Positions 1-7,353 of a stretch of 8,126 bases of DNA are shown here, piece after piece (position 1 is the stretch's first letter; each line of letters opens with the position of its first letter). The translations under genes were made by a program, and so were the position numbers. Source of the DNA: Olsenella sp. (GTDB lineage: Bacteria > Actinomycetota > Coriobacteriia > Coriobacteriales > Atopobiaceae); NCBI GenBank assembly GCA_015062715.1, contig SUUD01000083.1, positions 1 through 8,126 on the forward strand. Direction: 5' to 3'. The notes under the pieces are model-generated. The model did not search any database. It was not told where the DNA came from and saw only the letters and a list, made by a program, of their open reading frames with translations.

Positions 1-2463
<2,463 letters not shown>

Positions 2464-2464
<1 letters not shown>

Positions 2465-3753
2465 TAGCGGGCCCTCCCCTCGCGAACGTCGATGGCCAGG
2501 TAGTCTGCGGGCACGGCACCCTCGCGGTCCCGGTCGCGCCACGCCTCCATGAGCCGGGCGAAGGCCTCGAAGGCGTAGGCGGAGTCGTTGGGGCCGGGCT
2601 TGGCCTCGGGGTGGTACTGCATCGAGAAGGCCGGGATGTCCAGGAACTGCAGGCCCTCGGGCGTGCCGTCGTTGAGGTTGACGTGGGTGAGGCGCACGCG
2701 CCCGAAGCGCTCGTTCAGGGCGACCGGCGCGACGTGGCGCTCGCTCCAGAAGCGCAGGTCGCGCACGTGCTCGGAGAAGCCGCCCGACAGCTCGGGCACG
2801 AGCGGCCCAAAGGTCTCGAAGACGGGGCCGTAGTTGTGGTTCTGGGCGGTTATCTCGACCTTGCCCGTCAGCAGGTTCATGACGGGCTCGTTGCCGCCAT
2901 GGTGGCCATACGGGAGCTTCTCGACCTGGGCGCCCGTCGCCAGCGTGACGATCTGGTTGCCCAGGCAGATGCCGAAGACCGGGACCTTGCCCAAGAGGTC
3001 GCGCGCGGCCTCCGCCGTAGCATCCACCTGCTCGGGGTCACCGGGACCGTTGGAGAGGAACACGCCGTCGGGCGCGTGCGAGAGGGCGACCTCGGCGGGC
3101 GTGTCCCAGGGCACCGCGGTGACGCGTATGCCCGCCTCGGACATGCGGCGCACGATGCCCGCCTTCTCTCCGCAGTCGTAGGCAACCACGTGCAGGCCAC
3201 GGCCATGGACCGCCGGCACCTCGTAGGGCTCGTCCGTCGAGACGTCGGGCACGAAGTTGTGGGCGGAGATGGGCTCGGACGCCCGGACGCGCGCCACCAG
3301 GCTCTCCGAGTCGAGGTCGACCGTCGAGATGGCCGCCCTCATCGCGCCGCCCTCGCGGATGCGCAGGGTGAGAGCGCGCGTGTCCACCCCCTCGATGGCC
3401 ACGACCCCGCGCTCGCGCAGCAGGTCGGGCAGGGTCTGGACGCTCTGCCAGTTGCTGGGTGCGTGGCACATGTCACGTACGACCAGGCCACGCAGGTCGA
3501 GCCTCCTCGACTGCATGTCGAGCCTGTTCACGCCGTAGTTTCCCACCTGTGGGTAGGTGAGCGTCACGATCTGCCCCGCATAGGAGGGGTCGCTCACGAT
3601 CTCCTGGTAGCCCACCATCGAGGTGTTGAAGACGACCTCGCCAAAGGTCTCGCCCGCGGCGCCGCAGCACCGGCCACGAAACACGCTCCCGTCCTCGAGC
3701 GCCAACAGCGCCCCGGGGCTCCGTCCCTCGTCGACGAGAAGGTTCACGCGCAT
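2464..3753 (-). CDS. carA: Carbamoyl-phosphate synthase small (glutaminase) subunit
   Basis: CarA hydrolyses glutamine and passes ammonia to CarB. The protein is 429 residues, longer than the usual 360-385. The N-terminal CPSase domain shows ALEDGSVFRG (18-27) and FNTSMVGYQEIVSDPSYAGQ (42-61). The class I amidotransferase domain shows YDCGEKAGIVRRM (192-204), LSNGPGDP (233-240), the nucleophile Cys263 in GICLGNQ, and His381/Glu383 in QYHPEAKPGP, so the triad is complete. Oddities: the usual GICLGHQ has Asn266 instead of His, the usual QNHGF is QNHNY (304-308), and about 35-40 extra residues lie between there and LTHVNLNDGT (355-364). The ATG at 3753 is preferred because AGGA at 3765-3762 lies 8 nt upstream; a GTG directly before it (3756) is an alternative. 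The same frame stays open to about 4047, but starts there would sit in the promoter and the gdhA terminator region. The carA stop overlaps the carB start. Confidence 0.97.
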
Positions 3754-3780
3754 CACCCGCTTCCTGGATCGTGACGGCGC
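3748..3780 (-). promoter_or_regulatory. Possible start-codon-sequestering hairpin at carA
   Basis: On the minus strand GCG (3780-3778) and CGTCAC (3776-3771) can pair with GTGATG (3756-3751, containing the carA ATG) and CGC (3750-3748). One C is bulged, there is one G-U pair, and a 14-nt loop holds the Shine-Dalgarno AGGA. Segment CCGTCAC (3777-3771) repeats exactly the left arm of the upstream hairpin, so the upstream right arm GTGACGG could pair here instead and free the start codon. The stem is short; no folding energy was computed. The loop core UCCAGGAAG partly resembles the UCCNGNGAGG core of PyrR binding loops, but imperfectly. Confidence 0.35.
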
Positions 3781-3785
3781 AGGGA

Positions 3786-3875
3786 CTAGCTGGAGGCAAA
3801 GTGCCCACAAAAGAACGGGAGGTCCGTCACCTCGTGACGGTTCCTCCCGCGCATGCTGTCCAAGCTGGTTCCCAC
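3786..3875 (-). CDS. Candidate carA leader peptide (29 aa uORF)
   Basis: A short frame lies between the probable promoter and carA. It begins with GTG at 3875, preceded by AAGGAG (3886-3881) with a 5-nt spacer, and stops at TAG 3788-3786, 33 nt before the carA ATG and in a different frame. The predicted peptide begins MGTSLDSMRGRNRHEV and ends CGHFASS. Three Arg codons sit within five positions: CGC at codon 9, AGG at codon 11 and CGT at codon 13. Codons 11 and 13 lie inside the left arm of the terminator-like hairpin at 3817-3848. This suits ribosome-mediated attenuation, but in GC-rich DNA a frame this short with three Arg codons can arise by chance. I recognise no known leader peptide family. 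The good Shine-Dalgarno and the position are the main support. Confidence 0.42.
   Translation of the reverse strand: MGTSLDSMRGRNRHEVTDLPFFCGHFASS
3809..3848 (-). terminator. Terminator-like attenuator hairpin in the carA leader
   Basis: Read on the minus strand, GGGAGG (3848-3843), AA, then CCGTCAC (3840-3834) pair across the triloop GAG with GTGACGG (3830-3824), A, then CCTCCC (3822-3817). This gives 13 base pairs around a small internal loop. A T-rich run TTCTTTT (3815-3809) follows after one G, as expected of an intrinsic terminator read towards carA; on the plus strand no T-run follows. It lies about 55 nt before the carA start and inside the candidate leader ORF, so premature termination (attenuation) of carAB is the natural reading. 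The T-run is interrupted, so termination may be partial. Confidence 0.6.
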
Positions 3876-3917
3876 GCTGTCTCCTTGCCGGCATCTCGTG
3901 CCGAGTTAAAGGTCTAG

Positions 3918-3949
3918 AGCATAGTAAGCGAAGGGGTGATACATGCGAG
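3918..3949 (-). promoter_or_regulatory. Weak candidate carAB promoter
   Basis: On the minus strand CTCGCA (3949-3944) and TACTAT (3926-3921) are separated by 17 nt. The match to TTGACA/TATAAT is 3 of 6 and 4 of 6. It would start transcription near 3914, giving a leader of about 160 nt that contains the candidate uORF and both hairpins. TATGCT (3923-3918) is an overlapping alternative -10. Just upstream, ATGCG and CGCAT separated by 6 nt (3973-3988) form a small inverted repeat that could be an operator; I recognise no regulator for it. Confidence 0.28.
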
Positions 3950-4008
3950 AATTCGTAACAACATGGCAAGCTATGCGCCATAACGCATTTACACGCCATA
4001 AAGTCATC

Positions 4009-4039
4009 AAAAAAGGACCCCGGCGCGAGGCCGGGGTCC
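4009..4039 (-). terminator. Intrinsic terminator of gdhA
   Basis: On the minus strand GGACCCCGGC pairs perfectly over 10 bp with GCCGGGGTCC (4039-4030 with 4024-4015) around a 5-nt loop, followed at once by six T (4014-4009). It lies 27 nt after the gdhA stop codon and separates gdhA from the carAB transcription unit downstream on the same strand. Confidence 0.93.
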
Positions 4040-4065
4040 CGTCTCATCGATGCAATCGCTGTCGC

Positions 4066-5421
4066 TTACACGACACCCTGGGCCATCATGGCCTCGGCGA
4101 CCTTGAGGAAGCCGGCGATGTTGGCGCCCGCAACGTAGTCGCCCTCACGGCCGTACTCCTTGGCCGCGTCGTCGCACGCGTGGTAGATGCCGCGCATGAT
4201 GGACTCGAGGCGGGAGTCGACCTCGTCGAAGGTCCAGGAGATGTGGCCGGCGTTCTGGCTCATCTCGAGGCCCGAGGTGGCCACGCCACCGGCGTTGGCA
4301 GCCTTGCCGGGGAAGAAGGCGACGCCGTTCTCCTGCAGGTACTTGGTGGCGTCGAGCGTGGTGGGCATGTTGGCGCCCTCGCCCACGATCTTGCAGCCGT
4401 TGGCCACGAGCTTCTCGGCATCCTCGAGCAGCAGCGTGTTCTCGCGGGCGCAGGGAAGGGCGATGTCGCAGGGGACGCCCCAGACGCCGCGGCCGTCCTC
4501 GGCGTGGTACTCGGCGTTCGGGCGGAACTCGGTGTACATGGCCAGGGAGACGCCCTTGTCATTGCCGGAGCGCTTGCGGTTGTAGATGGCCTCGAGGGCG
4601 GAGACGTCCAGGCCCTCGGCGTCGTAGACCCAGCCCTTGGTGTCGGAGCAGGCGACGACCTTGGCGCCGAGCTGCTCGGCCTTCTTGATGGCGTAGATGG
4701 CGACGTTGCCGGAGCCGTGGACGACGGTGACCTTGCCCTCGAAGGAGTCGTCGTGGCACTTGAGGTACTCGTCGACGTAGTAGACCAGGCCGAAGCCGGT
4801 GGCCTCGGTACGGGCGAGCGAGCCGCCGAAGGTGAGGCCCTTGCCGGTCAGGACGCCGGTGAAGGTGTTGGAGAGGCGCTTGTACTGACCGAACATGTAG
4901 GCAACCTCACGGCCGCCGACGCCCAGGTCACCGGCGGGGACGTCGGTGTCCTCGCCGATGTGGCGGAAGAGCTCGGTCATGAACGACTGGCAGAAGCGCA
5001 TGATCTCGTTGTTGGACTTGCCCTTGGGGTCGAAGTCGGAGCCGCCCTTGCCGCCGCCCATGGGGAGCGTGGTGAGGGCGTTCTTGAAGATCTGCTCGAA
5101 GCCCAGGAACTTGAGCATGCCCAGGGTGACCGTGGGGTTGAAGCGCAGGCCGCCCTTGTAGGGGCCGATGGCGGAGTTGAACTGGACGCGGTAGCCGCGG
5201 TTGACCTGGACCTTGCCCTCGTCGTCGATCCAGGGCACGCGGAAGATGATGACGCGCTCGGGCTCGACGAGGCGCTCGAGAAGGGCGGCCTCCTCGTACT
5301 CGGGGTGGGCGTCGACGGCGGGCTGGATGGTCTCGAGGACCTCGGTGGCAGCCTGGATGAACTGAGGCTGGTCGGCGTACCTCTCCTTGAGCTCGGCAAG
5401 GACGCGCTCGGAATAGCTCAT
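4066..5421 (-). CDS. gdhA: Glutamate dehydrogenase, hexameric, probably NADP-specific
   Basis: It interconverts 2-oxoglutarate plus ammonium and glutamate, and in this family usually works in ammonium assimilation with NADPH (EC 1.4.1.4). The 451 residues match the 445-455 typical of the 50-kDa hexameric class. The N-terminal substrate domain shows GPYKGGLRF with Lys89, Lys113, MGGGKGGSDFDPKGKSN with catalytic Lys125, and PAGDLGVGGRE with Asp165; these fall at the same numbers as the known Lys89/Lys113/Lys125/Asp165 set of clostridial GDH. The Rossmann domain has VHGSGNVAIYA (234-244), and the second strand ends in CSDTKG (258-263). The Ser-Asp there resembles the NADP-dependent E. coli enzyme rather than NAD-specific clostridial GDH, hence the cofactor call, which is inference. 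ATSGLEMSQN (381-390) closes the active site. The ATG is supported by AGAGGGG (5434-5428) upstream. It is a single-gene unit with a strong terminator; no clear promoter consensus was found in the divergent gap. Confidence 0.97.
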   Translation of the reverse strand: MSYSERVLAELKERYADQPQFIQAATEVLETIQPAVDAHPEYEEAALLERLVEPERVIIFRVPWIDDEGKVQVNRGYRVQFNSAIGPYKGGLRFNPTVTLGMLKFLGFEQIFKNALTTLPMGGGKGGSDFDPKGKSNNEIMRFCQSFMTELFRHIGEDTDVPAGDLGVGGREVAYMFGQYKRLSNTFTGVLTGKGLTFGGSLARTEATGFGLVYYVDEYLKCHDDSFEGKVTVVHGSGNVAIYAIKKAEQLGAKVVACSDTKGWVYDAEGLDVSALEAIYNRKRSGNDKGVSLAMYTEFRPNAEYHAEDGRGVWGVPCDIALPCARENTLLLEDAEKLVANGCKIVGEGANMPTTLDATKYLQENGVAFFPGKAANAGGVATSGLEMSQNAGHISWTFDEVDSRLESIMRGIYHACDDAAKEYGREGDYVAGANIAGFLKVAEAMMAQGVV

Positions 5422-5567
5422 GTGCTTCCCCTCTCTGTTGACCTGTAGTACTGCACGGGGAAAGGATACGTTTCGTTTATTTCATCGTGGTTTGCATGCA
5501 GAGGGCGTAACACGTTATTCATCAAGAGTATCCCGAACTGGAAACAACGACGAGCGTAGGGCGGCAA

Positions 5568-5598
5568 TTGCCCTCGCGGGGGCGCCTGTGGGTAGAAT
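5568..5598 (+). promoter_or_regulatory. Candidate promoter of the lipoprotein gene
   Basis: TTGCCC (5568-5573) and TAGAAT (5593-5598, 5 of 6 to TATAAT) are separated by 19 nt, longer than the ideal 17. Transcription would start near 5605, with a leader of about 25 nt carrying the Shine-Dalgarno GGAGGGAG (5618-5625). A perfect 10-bp palindrome GGCAATTGCC (5563-5572) overlaps the -35 element and could be an operator, though chance is possible. Confidence 0.45.
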
Positions 5599-5630
5599 GG
5601 CCTCGGGCATGCACGTCGGAGGGAGCCATC

Positions 5631-6269
5631 ATGTTCGCACGCACCAAGCTCGTCGCGGCATCGTCCGCACTCGCACTCGCCCTCTCGCTCGTCGCCTGCG
5701 GGGCGACGCCGGCGGACGAGCCCGCGCCCGAGCCGGCAGACGTGATCGAGGACGTCGAGCTGGACGAGGAGGACACCGGGCTTGACGATGCCGAGGGCCT
5801 CACCGACGAGGACGCGGATGATGCGGACCAGGCCACCCAGCGCATCGGGACCCCCGACTACGGCTATGTCGACGTGCCTGCGGACTACATCCCCTTCACG
5901 GACGTGGTGGGCGGCACCGACCTGCAGTTCTCGGACGTCACGGGCACGTCGATCTTCACCCTCAACACCTTTGACCTCTCGTCGCTCTCCGAGGACGAGC
6001 GAGAGTCGTTCACGCTCTACGACGCCGCCCAGACGCTCGCGGGCAACATAAGCCAGGCGGCAGACGACGTGCAGGGCGCCACGGTCGAGCTCTGCGGGCG
6101 GACCGCCTACCAGGTGTATGCCTGGTACGAGGAAGACGACACCTTCCTGGTCGCCTGGGTCGTGGACGACCCCGAAGGCACCATCCACTACGTCTGCGTC
6201 GAGGGGCCCGGCGACACGATCCTCGACAACGTCGAGCTGGTCGAGGAAACCTACGCCTTCGAGGGCTAG
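5631..6269 (+). CDS. Putative secreted lipoprotein of unknown function
   Basis: The 212-residue protein begins with a lipoprotein signal peptide: MFARTK, a hydrophobic Ala/Leu stretch, then the lipobox LVAC with Cys23, which would be lipidated and anchored to the outer face of the membrane. Residues 28-70 form a Pro/Asp/Glu-rich, strongly acidic and probably disordered linker. Residues 73-212 look like a compact beta-rich domain (YGYVDVPADYIPFTDV, then LQFSDVTGTSIFTLNTFD, and IHYVCVEGPG near the end). It has two cysteines, Cys155 and Cys189, that could form a disulfide. I recognise no family and assign no function. GGAGGGAG lies 5 nt before the ATG and fixes the start. It is transcribed divergently from gdhA and converges on the tRNA unit. 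A 330-residue frame on the opposite strand is a shadow of this gene. Confidence 0.85.
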   Translation: MFARTKLVAASSALALALSLVACGATPADEPAPEPADVIEDVELDEEDTGLDDAEGLTDEDADDADQATQRIGTPDYGYVDVPADYIPFTDVVGGTDLQFSDVTGTSIFTLNTFDLSSLSEDERESFTLYDAAQTLAGNISQAADDVQGATVELCGRTAYQVYAWYEEDDTFLVAWVVDDPEGTIHYVCVEGPGDTILDNVELVEETYAFEG

Positions 6270-6299
6270 CAGCGACCGCCTGGAGCCAGCGGGATTATC

Positions 6300-6384
6300 G
6301 ACAAACTTTGTCCGCAGGGACGCTCGGCCCTGCCCAGCGGCACCCCGAGCGTCCCTGCGGACAAACTTTGTCAAAAGGGACGCT
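6300..6384. repeat. REP/BIME-like long inverted repeat with a third half-copy
   Basis: Two 28-bp arms (6300-6327 and 6345-6372) are perfect inverted copies except for the central base of the outer motif, with a 17-nt loop. Each arm consists of the near-palindrome GACAAACTTTGTC, then CGCA, then GGGACGCT (or the reverse complement AGCGTCCC), then CGG. The right copy of GACAAACTTTGTC is followed by AAAAGGGACGCT, so the GGGACGCT word recurs a third time (6377-6384). The two GACAAACTTTGTC copies are exactly 60 nt apart. It sits between two convergent units, the lipoprotein gene and the tRNA operon, a typical place for repetitive extragenic palindromes. There is no T-run after the stem, so it is not a standard terminator, though the large hairpin could stop or stabilise transcripts. 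Confidence 0.8.
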
Positions 6385-6431
6385 GCCGGATTCGCCGCCA
6401 TTGCTGTCACAGGCTGTTGCCATCAGATACG

Positions 6432-6458
6432 AAAAAAGGTCAGGCAATATGCCTGACC
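6432..6458 (-). terminator. Intrinsic terminator of the tRNA-His/tRNA-Lys unit
   Basis: On the minus strand GGTCAGGC (6458-6451) pairs perfectly with GCCTGACC (6445-6438) around a 5-nt loop, followed directly by six T (6437-6432). It begins 11 nt after the encoded CCA end of tRNA-Lys. Confidence 0.92.
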
Positions 6459-6469
6459 TCGTGTTTCGA

Positions 6470-6545
6470 TGGTGGACCGGCAGGGATTCGAACCCTGGAC
6501 CTTGGGATTAAGAGTCCCCTGCTCTACCAGCTGAGCTACCGGTCC
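6470..6545 (-). tRNA. tRNA-Lys(CUU)
   Basis: A complete 76-nt cloverleaf with encoded CCA: acceptor GGACCGG/CCGGTCC, D stem GCTC/GAGC, anticodon loop CTCTTAA (anticodon CUU, reading AAG), T arm CAGGG-TTCGAAT-CCCTG, discriminator A. The first anticodon-stem pair is a G27-A43 mismatch; the other stems are sound. It is the second gene of a two-tRNA transcript after tRNA-His, 25 nt downstream of it, followed by a strong terminator. Confidence 0.96.
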
Positions 6546-6570
6546 GTATTCCGTTGACAAGGCTGCCAAA

Positions 6571-6647
6571 TGGGGTGGGTGAAGGGACTCGAACCCTCGA
6601 CCTCCGGGGCCACAACCCAGCGCTCTGCCAACTGAGCCACACCCACC
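6571..6647 (-). tRNA. tRNA-His(GUG)
   Basis: A complete 77-nt cloverleaf including the His-specific extra G-1 (complement of 6647) opposite discriminator C73, with encoded CCA. Acceptor GTGGGTG/CACCCAC, D stem GCTC/GAGC, anticodon loop TTGTGGC (anticodon GUG), T arm GAGGG-TTCGAGT-CCCTT with one G-U pair. It is the first gene of the tRNA unit, directly behind a strong -10 box. Confidence 0.96.
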
Positions 6648-6673
6648 GTTTGGCCACCTCGAAAAGCAGCTAG

Positions 6674-6704
6674 ATTATAGTAACCAATCGCCGCGACAAT
6701 GCAA
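6674..6704 (-). promoter_or_regulatory. Promoter of the tRNA-His/tRNA-Lys unit
   Basis: On the minus strand there is a perfect TATAAT (6679-6674), placing transcription start about 20 nt before tRNA-His. The best -35 candidate, TTGCAT (6704-6699), is 19 nt upstream, so the -35 is weak while the -10 is ideal. The box lies just behind the 3' end of the flavin-protein gene on the same strand; I see no terminator between, so some read-through from that gene is possible. Confidence 0.7.
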
Positions 6705-6711
6705 GCCTGAA

Positions 6712-7113
6712 TCAGAACTTTTCCACGCGAGGTTCGCTTACGAACGAATAGAATCCCACTTCCGCATCGTCGAAGTAGTACACGGCCGTGTTCCCATCAC
6801 CCGCGGCGTACATGCTCTTGAGCCCCGGATTGGCATCGAGGAAGGTCTCCTGGACCTCGACGCGCGGGTCCTCGACGAGCCTGCCGGTGATGCGAATCCA
6901 GCTGTCGGGCTTGGAGGCACAAAGCTCTACCTTGGGATTTGCTGCCAGCTGATGCGCGACCGCCTTCACCTTGCCGCTCTGGAGGTAGAGCCTGCCGTCG
7001 ATGATCGCATGGGCGCCGAACGGGCGCACGCGCGGCTGGTCGCCCTCCACCGTGGCGAGGAAGTAGTACCCGCACTCGTCCATGAACTTCTTCACATCGT
7101 CTACAACTGCCAT
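6712..7113 (-). CDS. Pyridoxamine 5'-phosphate oxidase-like FMN-binding split-barrel protein
   Basis: The 133-residue protein fits the short (about 130 aa) group of pyridoxamine-phosphate-oxidase-like proteins found in many anaerobes. It starts with a helix (VVDDVKKFMDECG), then YFLATVEGDQPRVRPFG (17-33), RLYLQSGKVKAVAHQLAANPKVELCA (41-66), SWIRITGRLVED (71-82), NPGLKSMYAAGDG (95-107) and a final strand EVGFYSFVSEP. The RVRPFG strand and the WIRITGRL strand are the usual FMN-barrel landmarks. Members bind FMN or related flavins as homodimers and may reduce small substrates; the true substrate is unknown, and true PdxH activity is unlikely at this length. The ATG has AGGGGAG 6 nt upstream. It is divergent from tRNA-Arg across an 88-nt gap. 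Confidence 0.9.
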   Translation of the reverse strand: MAVVDDVKKFMDECGYYFLATVEGDQPRVRPFGAHAIIDGRLYLQSGKVKAVAHQLAANPKVELCASKPDSWIRITGRLVEDPRVEVQETFLDANPGLKSMYAAGDGNTAVYYFDDAEVGFYSFVSEPRVEKF

Positions 7114-7165
7114 GGCGCTCTCCCCTCTCGCGGCTTGCCTTGCGACAAGGATACGACACGCGCAG

Positions 7166-7174
7166 TGCTACAAT
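7166..7174 (+). promoter_or_regulatory. Extended -10 promoter of tRNA-Arg
   Basis: TGCTACAAT is an extended -10 element (TGN followed by TACAAT, 5 of 6 to TATAAT). It would start transcription near 7181, about 20 nt before the tRNA. No good -35 is seen at 17 nt; GACAAG (7144-7149) is 19 nt away. A small inverted repeat GTCCG-CCAA-CGGAC (7183-7196) follows in the 5' leader. Confidence 0.6.
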
Positions 7175-7201
7175 CTCGCCGTGTCCGCCAACGGACGACA
7201 T

Positions 7202-7277
7202 GCGCTCATAGCTCAACGGATAGAGCACCGGTCTTCTAAACCGATGGTTGCGGGTTCGATTCCTGCTGGGCGCACCA
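7202..7277 (+). tRNA. tRNA-Arg(UCU)
   Basis: A complete 76-nt cloverleaf with encoded CCA: acceptor GCGCTCA/TGGGCGC (one T-G pair), D stem GCTC/GAGC, anticodon loop CTTCTAA (anticodon UCU, reading AGA and AGG), T arm GCGGG-TTCGATT-CCTGC, discriminator A. The first anticodon-stem pair is C27-A43, a mismatch. It is a single-gene unit with its own promoter and terminator. No integrase or duplicated 3' end is nearby, so there is no sign of an integrated element. Confidence 0.96.
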
Positions 7278-7286
7278 GAGAAGGAC

Positions 7287-7322
7287 GGCCGCCCACCTGC
7301 ATCGCAGGCGGGCGGCCTCTTT
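7287..7322 (+). terminator. GC-rich terminator between tRNA-Arg and asd, possibly bidirectional
   Basis: GGCCGCCC-A-CCTGC (7287-7300) pairs with GCAGG-C-GGGCGGCC (7304-7317) over 13 bp with one A-C mismatch and the loop ATC, followed by TCTTT. It begins 10 nt after tRNA-Arg. On the opposite strand it lies after the asd stop and is followed by a pyrimidine-rich stretch, so it may serve both convergent genes. A second small palindrome, TGCCGCC-G-GGCGGCA (7334-7348), sits between it and the asd stop. Confidence 0.75.
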
Positions 7323-7353
7323 GGCTTGCGGGATGCCGCCGGGCGGCACCGGG

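Noticed and set aside
2611..3774. A 387-codon plus-strand frame
   Set aside because: Antisense shadow of carA; no start signal and a composition typical of a shadow frame.
3754..4047. N-terminal extension of carA by 98 codons
   Set aside because: The frame is open by chance. It would begin next to the gdhA terminator and cross the probable promoter and leader hairpins, and the extra residues have no CarA similarity.
3943..5448. A 501-codon plus-strand frame
   Set aside because: Antisense shadow of gdhA with a low-complexity Val/Gly/Asp/Leu-rich product; it also runs through the gdhA terminator.
5418..6410. A 330-codon minus-strand frame opposite the lipoprotein gene
   Set aside because: The plus-strand gene has a signal peptide, lipobox and strong ribosome binding site. 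The minus frame starts inside the inverted repeat and lacks recognisable domains.
7202..7277. tRNA-Arg 3' end as a phage or island attachment site
   Set aside because: No integrase, no duplicated tRNA end and no foreign-looking genes are present; asd follows directly.
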